Shown: in pieces, positions 44,671 to 53,400 of the stretch
Layout of the letters: each line of letters opens with the position of its first letter
How positions within the stretch are numbered: the first letter of the stretch is position 1
NCBI GenBank assembly: GCA_024401555.1
Contig: JAKSKV010000013.1
Span: forward strand, 1-64,000
DNA from: Paludibacteraceae bacterium
Lineage (GTDB): Bacteria > Bacteroidota > Bacteroidia > Bacteroidales > Paludibacteraceae
DNA length: 64,000 nucleotides
Reading direction: 5' to 3'
Made by a program: the position numbers and the translations under genes
The notes under the pieces: model-generated
The model's input: only the letters and a program-made list of their open reading frames with translations
Databases searched by the model: none
Told to the model about the DNA's origin: nothing

Positions 44671-44696
44671 AATTAGCAATTTTTATGTTGCTAATT
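44671..44696 (+). other. Hairpin between clpX and recQ
   Basis: A 9-bp perfect inverted repeat (AATTAGCAA / TTGCTAATT) with an 8-nt loop, 4 bp after the clpX stop. There is no T-run after it, so it is a weak terminator or an mRNA 3' stabiliser. A second small inverted repeat (TACCGG / CCGGTA, 44746-44769) lies just upstream of recQ. Confidence 0.45.
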
Positions 44697-44797
44697 AACG
44701 GACAGTATATACATTCGCGTCTGCAATTCCGTGCCATGCCAGCAATACCGGAAAAAGTGATAACCGGTACATATAAACGATAAATTGTGTTCCGATT

Positions 44798-46984
44798 ATG
44801 AAAGACAATGAATTGGCAAAACAACTGAAATTGCATTTTGGCTTTGATACCTTCAAAGGAAACCAAGAGGAGATCATCACCAACCTATTGGCGGGCAAAG
44901 ACACCTTTGTCCTGATGCCAACTGGCGGTGGAAAGTCACTATGTTATCAATTGCCATCGTTAATGATGGAAGGCACGGCTATCGTAATTTCTCCGTTGAT
45001 CGCCTTGATGAAGAATCAGGTGGATGCGATGAGAAATTTCAGTGAAGAGGACGGCATCGCCCATTTCATCAATTCGTCGCTCAACAAGGCGGCCATTGAC
45101 AATGTGAAGGCCGATATCCTTTCAGGAAAAACCAAATTGCTTTACGTGGCTCCTGAATCACTGACCAAGGAGGAGAATGTGGAGTTCCTCAGACAAGTGA
45201 AGATTTCATTCTTCGCGATCGACGAGGCGCACTGTATCTCCGAATGGGGACATGATTTCAGACCAGAATATAGAAAGATACGTCCGATCATCAACGAAAT
45301 AGGACAAGACGTTGCGGTCATCGCACTAACGGCGACCGCAACACCCAAGGTGCAACACGACATCCAAAAGAGTCTTGGCATCATGGACGCAACTGTCTTC
45401 AAATCCTCTTTCAACAGATCCAACCTCTATTACGAGGTAAGACCTAAAAAGGATGACATCGACAAGGAGATCATCAAGTTCATTCTTGGTCAAAATGGTC
45501 AATCGGGCATTATCTACTGCCTTAGCAGGAAAAAGGTGGAGGAGTTAGCCGAAAAACTGCGTGTGAACGGTATCAACGCTCTGGCATACCATGCGGGAAT
45601 GGATAGCGCGACACGCTCAGGCAACCAAGACGGGTTCTTAATGGAGAAGGTTCAGGTGATTGTAGCGACCATCGCCTTCGGTATGGGAATCGACAAACCA
45701 GATGTCAGATTCGTGATCCATTACGACATTCCTAAGAGTCTGGAAGGGTATTACCAAGAGACCGGTAGAGCAGGTAGAGACGGAGGTGAAGGACGATGCA
45801 TCGCCTTCTACTCCAACAGCGATTTGCAGAAACTCGAAAAATTCATGCAGGGGAAACCCATTGCGGAACAGGAGATTGGCAAACAACTGTTGTTAGAGAC
45901 AGCCGCCTACGCCGAATCAGTAGTATGCAGACGAAAAGTGTTACTACATTACTTCGGCGAGGAATATGGTGAAGATAATTGTGGAAATTGTGATAATTGT
46001 TTAAATCCGAAGAAACAAGTGGAAGCGAAAGAATTGCTATGCACCGTACTGGAGACGATCATAGCGTTGAATGAAAAGTTTAAGACGGAACATGTAATTG
46101 ATGTCATCATGGGTAATGAGACCTCCGAAGTGAAGTCGTATGGTCATGATGAGGAGATCGACACCTTTGGTGAAGGTAAGGACGAAAGCGAAAGAACATG
46201 GCAGAATGTGATTCAAAAGGCCATGATTTGCGGCTACATCACCAAAGATATCGAAAACTACGGTATCTTGAAGGTCACCAGCGAGGGTAAGGCCTTTATG
46301 AAGAAACCAAAATCATTTGAAATCGTCAGCGAAGATGAAGACGAGGAGGAAGAGGTAGATATACAATTGAAGGGTGGCGCATCTTGCGTGGCCGATCCTG
46401 CCCTATTCTCCATGTTGAAGGATTTAAGAAAGAACCTCTCCAAAAAATTGGAGCTGCCGCCATTCGTCATCTTCCAAGATCCATCTTTGGAGGCGATGGC
46501 CACCACCTACCCTATCACCATCGAGGAATTGCAGAACATTCCAGGCGTAGGCGCAGGAAAGGCGAAACGTTTTGGCGATGAGTTCGTGAAGTTGATCAAG
46601 AAACACGTTATAGAGAACGAGATTGAGCGTCCTGAAGACCTGCGCGTACGTTCTGTAGCGAATAAATCCAAATTGAAGGTATCTATCATCCAAGCCATCG
46701 ACAGAAAGATCGCTTTGGACGACATCGCCGAGTCTAAGGGACTTGATTTCGACGAGCTGTTGGATGAGATCGAGGCGATCGTCAATTCTGGTACCAAGAT
46801 CAATATCGATTACTTCTTGGTGCAAATCATGGATGACGACCGTATAGAAGACGCCTTCGAGTACTTCAAAGAGGCTGAGTCTGACGATATCAACGATGCG
46901 CTCAAAGAGTTAGGCGAAAACGACTACACCGAGGAGGAGATTCGTTTGATCCGCATCAAATTCATCTCCGAGATGGGCAACTAA
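44798..46984 (+). CDS. recQ: ATP-dependent DNA helicase RecQ
   Basis: 728 residues. Superfamily 2 helicase core: MPTGGGKSLCYQLP (Walker A), AIDEAHCISEWGHDF (DEAH box and aromatic-rich loop), TGRAGRDGG (motif VI). The RecQ zinc-binding part has CRRKVLLHYFGE and CGNCDNC. An HRDC domain follows at about 560-640 (PPFVIFQDPSLEAMATTYP, IPGVGAGKAKRFGDEF). An extra C-terminal acidic segment of about 90 residues is common in Bacteroidota RecQ. Role: 3'-5' unwinding in recombination and repair. A terminator follows it. Confidence 0.96.
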   Translation: MKDNELAKQLKLHFGFDTFKGNQEEIITNLLAGKDTFVLMPTGGGKSLCYQLPSLMMEGTAIVISPLIALMKNQVDAMRNFSEEDGIAHFINSSLNKAAIDNVKADILSGKTKLLYVAPESLTKEENVEFLRQVKISFFAIDEAHCISEWGHDFRPEYRKIRPIINEIGQDVAVIALTATATPKVQHDIQKSLGIMDATVFKSSFNRSNLYYEVRPKKDDIDKEIIKFILGQNGQSGIIYCLSRKKVEELAEKLRVNGINALAYHAGMDSATRSGNQDGFLMEKVQVIVATIAFGMGIDKPDVRFVIHYDIPKSLEGYYQETGRAGRDGGEGRCIAFYSNSDLQKLEKFMQGKPIAEQEIGKQLLLETAAYAESVVCRRKVLLHYFGEEYGEDNCGNCDNCLNPKKQVEAKELLCTVLETIIALNEKFKTEHVIDVIMGNETSEVKSYGHDEEIDTFGEGKDESERTWQNVIQKAMICGYITKDIENYGILKVTSEGKAFMKKPKSFEIVSEDEDEEEEVDIQLKGGASCVADPALFSMLKDLRKNLSKKLELPPFVIFQDPSLEAMATTYPITIEELQNIPGVGAGKAKRFGDEFVKLIKKHVIENEIERPEDLRVRSVANKSKLKVSIIQAIDRKIALDDIAESKGLDFDELLDEIEAIVNSGTKINIDYFLVQIMDDDRIEDAFEYFKEAESDDINDALKELGENDYTEEEIRLIRIKFISEMGN

Positions 46985-47004
46985 TAAAAATCAAACAAAC
47001 TTAT

Positions 47005-47039
47005 GAAAGGCTTTCTGCCAAGTGCGGGAAGCCTTTTTT
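47005..47039 (+). terminator. Intrinsic terminator of recQ
   Basis: Stem AAAGGCTTTC / GGAAGCCTTT with a TGCCAAGTGC-type loop, followed by a T-run. It starts 21 bp after the recQ stop. Confidence 0.85.
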
Positions 47040-47072
47040 AATTACGATTAATCACTTTTAAAACCCAAGTAT

Positions 47073-47666
47073 ATGAAATCTCTCAAATTGATCATCGCCG
47101 CAGTGATGACGATCGCTCTTGTCGGATGCAATTCCGTAACAGGATTAAAGAACTTCGCTGATTGCAAATTTAAGTTCAATAGCGTTTCTAATGTAAAATT
47201 GGCCGATATAGATCTTACCAACAAGAAGAGTTACAGCAACTTTAAATTAACAGATCTCGCCACCTTAGGTGTGGCCTACGCAAAGAAGGAGTTGATGCTC
47301 GACATGAATGTGAATATGGTCGTAAACAACCCCAATGAGCAACCTGCACAATTGGATGGCATGGACTTTATTCTTTGGATTGACGACGAGAAGATGTTGG
47401 ACGGAACCATGAATCAGAAAGTGAAGATAGAGGCAGGTGAAGACGCAGTAGTTTCGCTCCCCATCTCAATGAACCTCTACGAGTCCATTAAGGACAAAAA
47501 GATCAATGCCATGGCTGAATTCGCATTGGGATTGGCGACCAACAAAGCAGACAATAGCCGCGTGAAGGTCTCCGTCAAGCCCTTTTTCACCATCATGGAC
47601 AAGACCATCAAATTTCCTTCCTACATCACGATTGGAGGGGATGAGATTATGCCGAAGGGGAAATAG
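47073..47666 (+). CDS. LEA14-like lipoprotein, function unknown
   Basis: 197 residues. The lipoprotein signal ends LVGC with C19. The mature part looks like a single LEA type 2 (water-stress/WHy-like) beta-sandwich: alternating hydrophobic strands, LADIDLTNKKSYSNFKL, MNVNMVVNNPNEQPAQLDGM and VSLPISMNLYESI. The NNPNxxP pattern is typical of that domain. It is periplasmic or on the outer membrane, with unknown role. The gene stands alone, between the recQ terminator and a shared convergent terminator. Confidence 0.75.
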   Translation: MKSLKLIIAAVMTIALVGCNSVTGLKNFADCKFKFNSVSNVKLADIDLTNKKSYSNFKLTDLATLGVAYAKKELMLDMNVNMVVNNPNEQPAQLDGMDFILWIDDEKMLDGTMNQKVKIEAGEDAVVSLPISMNLYESIKDKKINAMAEFALGLATNKADNSRVKVSVKPFFTIMDKTIKFPSYITIGGDEIMPKGK

Positions 47667-47683
47667 ATAGATATTATAAAACA

Positions 47684-47714
47684 GAAAAGCTGGTCATCAT
47701 TGGCCAGCTTTTTT
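47684..47714. terminator. Shared bidirectional terminator
   Basis: Stem AAAGCTGG / CCAGCTTT with a 10-nt loop, flanked by an A-run on the left and a T-run on the right. It serves the rightward lipoprotein gene. The stop codon of the converging thermonuclease gene (47697-47699) lies in its loop. Confidence 0.8.
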
Positions 47715-48344
47715 CGGTTCTATTTTTTTCGCCGCTTCAATATCATCAATCATGCCTTGAATCTTCATCTGCTTAATTTCACTACTTGAGTAGCCCTTTT
47801 TCCGCAACTTCTTCTCTATCCAAGGTTCCACTGGATGCGGATCTGCCCACAAACCCACTTTGGCGTTCCTTGCGGCCTCTTCCAGACGATCGAACTCAAT
47901 ATCTTTGTCATAATGGGTGTAATGCCACGCATAACCAGCTTTGACCATTTCATGGCTCGCCTCGGTACCATCCTCCAAATAGGTCAGTCCCAACAATCGT
48001 CCAAACGAGTCCTTCTGCGTCAGCACCAACTTCACACGCTTCCTTCCAATGAGAGAATCCAAATAATGCCTCGCCTTTCGGCTATAATCTTGCCCCTTTT
48101 CCGGTGCATCAATGGCTGCCATTCTCACCCTTTGGGTTTCCCGATCTGTGCCATCTATCAATAAATCGTAGGTATCGCCGTCGCACACGCGTTTCACAAT
48201 GCCCATATAGGTATGCTTCTCCACAAGAGAAGAAGAGATAGATTCATTTCCTACACCACTGCCTCTCTTTTTACATGAGAAAAACAGAGGAACCGCAAGC
48301 AAGAGAATGAACGATAATCGTATGACTCGATCAATCCTTCGCAT
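47697..48344 (-). CDS. Thermonuclease (SNase-like) lipoprotein
   Basis: 215 residues. The lipoprotein signal ends FFSC with C24. The staphylococcal-nuclease OB-fold domain is at about 45-165: VKRVCDGDTYDLLIDG, RVRMAAIDAPEKGQDYS (Arg and Glu/Asp of the active site) and KDSFGRLLGLTYLEDG (second active-site Arg). A Lys-rich C-terminus follows. It is a secreted Ca-dependent nuclease anchored to a membrane. It overlaps the 3' end of its upstream neighbour by 14 bp, so the two are probably co-transcribed. Confidence 0.87.
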   Translation of the reverse strand: MRRIDRVIRLSFILLLAVPLFFSCKKRGSGVGNESISSSLVEKHTYMGIVKRVCDGDTYDLLIDGTDRETQRVRMAAIDAPEKGQDYSRKARHYLDSLIGRKRVKLVLTQKDSFGRLLGLTYLEDGTEASHEMVKAGYAWHYTHYDKDIEFDRLEEAARNAKVGLWADPHPVEPWIEKKLRKKGYSSSEIKQMKIQGMIDDIEAAKKIEPKKAGQ

Positions 48345-48864
48345 ATTGAATCATCAGCGATTTATTTTTTGTGATTAAAATTTTCAAAACAGCATCTTTC
48401 ACACTGTACTGCGTCATATATTCACACTGCCCGTTAACCACCTCATTAAGTTTTTCATAATCGGACCCAGGCTCTTGGTCTCCCACAAACTCCTCTCGCA
48501 CCCATTCCGGTTCACCAAACTCTGCGGTCAACTTACTCACTTGGTCCATATAATAACGATAGAGCGAGTCCCACGATTCAAATTTGTAACCATAAAGAAT
48601 CTCCACACATGAGACACTACGACCTTTTTGCGACGACAGACGTACAAGAGAATTCATTAAATCCCCTGATTTGAAAACCATATAAATGCCACCATTCGAG
48701 GGTTTCTCAATATCCCGCACGACAGCACCCGCACGTTTCAAAGTATTGGTGCAACTATACATGGAACCGCCAATTTGGATTTCACGCAAGAAAGAGAGTT
48801 CCTGCGCATGGACGGAAATTGTAATAAAAAGCAACGACGCAAGTGTAATAATCGCCTTGTTCAT
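48331..48864 (-). CDS. Secreted protein of unknown function
   Basis: 177 residues with a clear signal peptide (MNKAIITLASLLFITISVHAQ, cleavage near residue 21). The mature part is small and mixed alpha/beta, with IQIGGSMYSCTNTLKRAGA, YMVFKSGDLMNSLVRLSSQ, and a C-terminal KDAVLKILITKNKSLMIQY. I do not recognise a family. It is translated just ahead of the thermonuclease lipoprotein, which it overlaps by 14 bp, and may act with it at the cell envelope. Confidence 0.7.
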   Translation of the reverse strand: MNKAIITLASLLFITISVHAQELSFLREIQIGGSMYSCTNTLKRAGAVVRDIEKPSNGGIYMVFKSGDLMNSLVRLSSQKGRSVSCVEILYGYKFESWDSLYRYYMDQVSKLTAEFGEPEWVREEFVGDQEPGSDYEKLNEVVNGQCEYMTQYSVKDAVLKILITKNKSLMIQYAKD

Positions 48865-48888
48865 ACCTAAAATAGCTTAGTTCTGACA

Positions 48889-48896
48889 CAAAGGTA
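48889..48896 (-). promoter_or_regulatory. Probable -7 box for the secreted protein / thermonuclease pair
   Basis: Minus-strand TACCTTTG fits TAnnTTTG, 25 bp above ATG 48864. No good -33 element is at the usual distance. Confidence 0.4.
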
Positions 48897-48980
48897 CAAA
48901 AAAGGATTGAGACATGGATTACCCCACGCAATTCCTTTATATTTTCAAACACAAGTAATTATTTATTGAAATAACTCAAA

Positions 48981-49343
48981 TTACTTCAAACGTCCACCGA
49001 CCATGAAACCTAACCACGAGAAAAAAAGGCAGACCAATAGCGTGGCTAAGATATACACCATTGCAGTTTGAAACTTTCCCGCTTGAATCAATTGAAGTGA
49101 TTGAGAGGAGAAGGTCGAATAGGTGGTGAATCCACCGCAAAACCCGACAGTGAGAAGAAGTAATGTTGTCTCTTTCGAAACCAGAGCTGCAAAAAGGGTA
49201 ATCAGGAAAGATCCGATACTATTGACGCACAAAGTGGATAACGGTCCGAAGAGCGAAAGATAACCTCCCAACAACGTTACGCCATAACGCATCATACTGC
49301 CCAATGCGCCTCCTAATCCCACTATAAAGAAATTCCTCAACAT
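48981..49343 (-). CDS. crcB: Fluoride efflux channel CrcB/Fluc
   Basis: A 120-residue four-helix membrane protein. Family motifs: GLGGALGSMMRYGV at the N-terminus, LCVNSIGSFLITL (pore Asn) and GFCGGFTTYSTFS (the Phe box and Na-binding turn). It works as an antiparallel dimer that exports fluoride from the cytoplasm. It is a single-gene Fluc, so a homodimer. The short upstream gap shows no fluoride riboswitch that I can recognise. Confidence 0.93.
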   Translation of the reverse strand: MLRNFFIVGLGGALGSMMRYGVTLLGGYLSLFGPLSTLCVNSIGSFLITLFAALVSKETTLLLLTVGFCGGFTTYSTFSSQSLQLIQAGKFQTAMVYILATLLVCLFFSWLGFMVGGRLK

Positions 49344-49417
49344 ATACTTCCTTTTTCTACGCGAAGATACAAAAAAGTGGATGAATCACGACTATCCACA
49401 AAGGGGAAGGCTTAAAA

Positions 49418-50401
49418 TCACCAATAGGTGGCAGGGCAAGGATACTTATCTTTCTTGCTGATGATGTAAATTAAATTAAGTTCATGCGACCATGAACCAT
49501 TATGCTTCTTAGAGGTAAAGAGATCAAACACATAGAAAACCTGCAACCCCTTAAAATGGACACCCGCCATAAAACCGACTACATTCACCTTGGTGGTCAG
49601 GGTATTTTTGTCGCTCACACCGAAAATGATAGGGTCCCACGCTACACCCACACCCAAATTGGCCATCTGAAACTCATCCTGTTTTTGATAGGATCCATTG
49701 ATGAAAAGGTAGTTGTCAGAAAGGGCCGATCTACCCCACAAGCCATTTTTATTCTGCAAATCCTTCAAATAATTGACATGGAAAACAAGCTTACGATGGA
49801 GCGTATTCTCCTTCAAATCGTTGAATCCATTATCCGGTTCCGCAATATGGTAAAGGGCAGCGCCCAAGGTTAATTTATTCTCAATATTAAAGGATGCACC
49901 GACTGATACATCGAAGAAGGAGCGTGTGTCATTCTCGAAATCCTCCATGGTCTCCAATGTCGGACGCTTCGAGTTATCGTCATATTGATCGCCATACTTT
50001 ATCTTGTCCCACCCCAAACGATTGAGGAAAAAACTTCCCATAACACCCAAACGAATGGTCATACCCTCCTTCAAAAGCAATCGTTGCGCATAGACAAAGT
50101 CGAACTCATTTTGATTGAACACTCCACCCGCCATGTTGTCGAAGGAATATGCGAAACCGACGTTGCACGCCTGTTGGTGAAAACTCATATCAAAAGATGA
50201 ACGGATCGTATGGTAACGGTTGCCTAACGCCATCCATTGTTGCCTATAATTCAATCCCAAACGAATATCCTTCGCATTTCCCGCCAAAGAGGGGTTCAAA
50301 CTGAAAGGTGTCAGGTTATGGTTGACGAACGAGTAATCCTGTGCGGATACCATTCCACAAAAACCAAGCATTAGAATGAATAATAATTTCCTCATTGCCA
50401 T
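49418..50401 (-). CDS. PorP/SprF-family type IX secretion system outer-membrane protein
   Basis: 327 residues with a signal peptide ending MVSAQ (near residue 21). The mature N-terminus DYSFVNHNLTPFSLNPSLAG is the PorP/SprF hallmark, followed by LGLNYRQQW and alternating beta-strands of an outer-membrane barrel. SprF-like proteins are usually encoded next to a large CHU_C-tagged cargo and help to secrete or anchor that cargo. Here the cargo gene ends 22 bp upstream on the same strand. Confidence 0.9.
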   Translation of the reverse strand: MAMRKLLFILMLGFCGMVSAQDYSFVNHNLTPFSLNPSLAGNAKDIRLGLNYRQQWMALGNRYHTIRSSFDMSFHQQACNVGFAYSFDNMAGGVFNQNEFDFVYAQRLLLKEGMTIRLGVMGSFFLNRLGWDKIKYGDQYDDNSKRPTLETMEDFENDTRSFFDVSVGASFNIENKLTLGAALYHIAEPDNGFNDLKENTLHRKLVFHVNYLKDLQNKNGLWGRSALSDNYLFINGSYQKQDEFQMANLGVGVAWDPIIFGVSDKNTLTTKVNVVGFMAGVHFKGLQVFYVFDLFTSKKHNGSWSHELNLIYIISKKDKYPCPATYW

Positions 50402-50422
50402 TGTTCCTAAGTTTCTGTTTTT

Positions 50423-53400
50423 TTATCTGATAAGGGATATGAATCCCTTTCTTTCTCCCTTCTTTTCTATGCCCATATAGTGGCTTTCGTATTCACAATA
50501 CCAACCGTAAACGCCTTGCGGACAAGGTGCGCCATCAAGGATGCCATCCCACTCGTCGGTAATGGCCTGACCTTCGAAGACTATCTCTCCCAAACGGTTA
50601 TAGATGATATATTTGAAACTATCCATATAATCTCCTCCATAGAATTTGAAAGTATCATTCTTGTCGTCGCCATTCGGAGTAAAACCCTCTGGTGCCCAAA
50701 AATCGATCCAAGTATAGATGGGCGCACGCCCTGTATATTCACATCCATACTGATCCACCGCACGCACCTTTACCAAGAAGGAATCAGCATCATTAGGTTG
50801 ATAAAAATGGGAGGTGTTGACACCGGTCAAATCTCGGCTATTATCACCAGTCTCCCAATACCATTTCGCATTCTTCGGGAATACACCAGAGAAGCGGACA
50901 TTGGAACTACCCTCCTCTATGAAATCCGGGGAAACGGAGAACTCAATCTCATGTCGCGGAATCAGATCGACCTCGATCTTCGCATAGCCCGTACATCCAA
51001 AGGCATCCTTACCCTCAACGGTAACAAGTGTCGGACCTTCGATGGTCGCCGCCAAATCAGAGGTATATCCATTCATCTCCACACTCGCAGAGTATGGTTC
51101 ACTGGACCATTTGTACAGTTCCGCACCCTTAGCTGTTAAATGGATGGTGTCTGGCAATCCAGGGCAACCCGTCTGGTGCCCCTTCTCAATGTTAATCAAA
51201 GGGGCTGGGCGAACACTGACTATCTTGCTTGCGGATGAGACGCAGCCCTGTTCGTTGGTTCCCGTCACTTTAAACTCAGTCGTGGATCCCATGGTATAGG
51301 AGATATGGTCCGTCTCATCATTGGTGTTCCATTTATAAGTTTTCGCACCAGAGGCGTACAAATTAAACGCATCACCTTTGCAAACCGCCGTATCGCCCGA
51401 AATGGAGATGGTCGGCAAAGAGAGCACAACGATGTCGATATCGATGGTAGCCGGACAATTGGCCACGTTGCTACCTGTCATACGAATCAACGTATTATTT
51501 TCAGGCTTGATCTCTATGGAAGAGCCATTGTATTCCTTCACGCCATCGGTCCAAGTATAATTCAATGCCCCATTCCCCTTCAATGTGGTCTTTTCTCCGT
51601 AGCAGACTTGCGTGTTTCCTTCAAAAGAGAGCACAGGCGGTTCCGTCAAGAACACCTCATGGGTAGCTGTCGATTTACATCCATATTGATTCTCCGCAGT
51701 CACGGTGAATACTTGATCCTGGATGATTTGAGGGGTAATGGTTGATCCGAGGATACCGTTGCTCCAAGAGAAGCTTGCAGTCTCTCCATTGGCATCTGCC
51801 GCCTCGATCGAAATGATGGATTCGCGGCAGGCCTTGTTATCTCCCTTGGTGAAGACCATCGGATTTGGATTTACCTTCACAGGCACCTCCACCATCACCT
51901 CACACCCCTTGGCGGAATATCCGTAAAGCGTATAATTGGTAGAATTATTAGGGTAAATGGCGATCGTATCGCTCGTCAATCCATTGCTCCAACGGTAAGA
52001 GTCGGCGCCATGGCCGATCAAGGAGGCGCTATCTCCCGCACAGACACCTGTCACACCCGATCCCGACACCCACAAGGCTGGAACAGGCAACACACTGACA
52101 GGGATGATCAAAGAGGAGGAACAACCATTGACATATCCCTTTACCTTTAACTCCATATCATTCTCCAACACCTTGCTGAAGACAGAGGTTCCCGATCCAT
52201 CCTGCCACTCATAAGTATGAGCACCGGATGCGGTAATGGTCAGAATATGGCCCGAACATACCGCCGTATCACCCTCATAGGTCAACACGGGCAAATCCTT
52301 CTTCTTAATGGTCCATGTCGCATAGGCCTCGCACTGATTGTCATCCACACAACGAACTGTCAAAGTATCATCCTCCGTCACCCTAACAGAGACTTTCGGA
52401 CCGAAGGCGTTGTTGCTCCAATAATATTGGGATGCGCCAGAGGCCATTATCTTCGCCTCTGCACCATCACAGACCTCCTTATCTCCCGACAACTCTATCA
52501 CTGGAGGCTCATTCACACGGACTATAATGGATCCCGTACCCGTACAACCTCCATTTTTAGAGGTTCCAATCACAGAATATTCCGATTCCGTATAGGGATT
52601 CACCTTGATACGCTCTGACTGCTCCGACGAGCTCCACACATACGAGTCGGCACCTCTTGCCACGAGTTCCGTGGTGTCGCCCTGGCAAATCACATCCTTT
52701 CCTTCGATCCAAACATTTGGAACATCCAACAACTTCACCGAATATTCCGCACGGCTTTCACAATTGTTAGAGATACCCTTTACCCAATAAACAGTATCTT
52801 GCGTTGGCACACGGGTGATCGTCGTCTGCCCCTCCGTGCCGTCGTACCATGTAACATTGGTACCAACACCGGTCACAGTCAGTTTCGTGCTAGCACCTTC
52901 ACAAATGACGGAATCACCCGTAATTTTGATATCAGGAAGAGGCGTCACCTTTACCTTTATCTCCTGAGGGCGTGACTTACACTTCTTTGCATCGACGCAA
53001 TGAACGGAATAGACCGTGGTCTCGTCTGGATAGACGGTGCGCTCTTTACCATCAAAGACATCTCCCCAGATATAGGTCACCTCCCCATTGTAGGACTTAG
53101 CATCAGCCACCAAATTGGAGGCCTCTCCTTTACAGATCACCACATCACCCGACACGCTTACCTCCGGCAATTGATTCACCTTGATCACCTTAGAGACTGT
53201 CGTCGAACACCCCTCTTTGTTGGTGACCGTCACCCGATACTCCGTCTCGTCCTTCAACGGACTCACCTTTACTTGCGGCGTCATCGCACCAACGCTCCAG
53301 GCATAGGTGGCCACTTCATCCGGTTTTGAATAGACCGAAGCCAACAAGGTGGCCGTATCATTCAGACAGACCTCCTCGTCTCCTAAAATCGCGACGGAAG

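Noticed and set aside
49344-49417. Fluoride riboswitch upstream of crcB
   Set aside because: The gap is only 74 bp and I could not find the conserved pseudoknot pattern. Only a weak TATCTTCG promoter-like box is visible.
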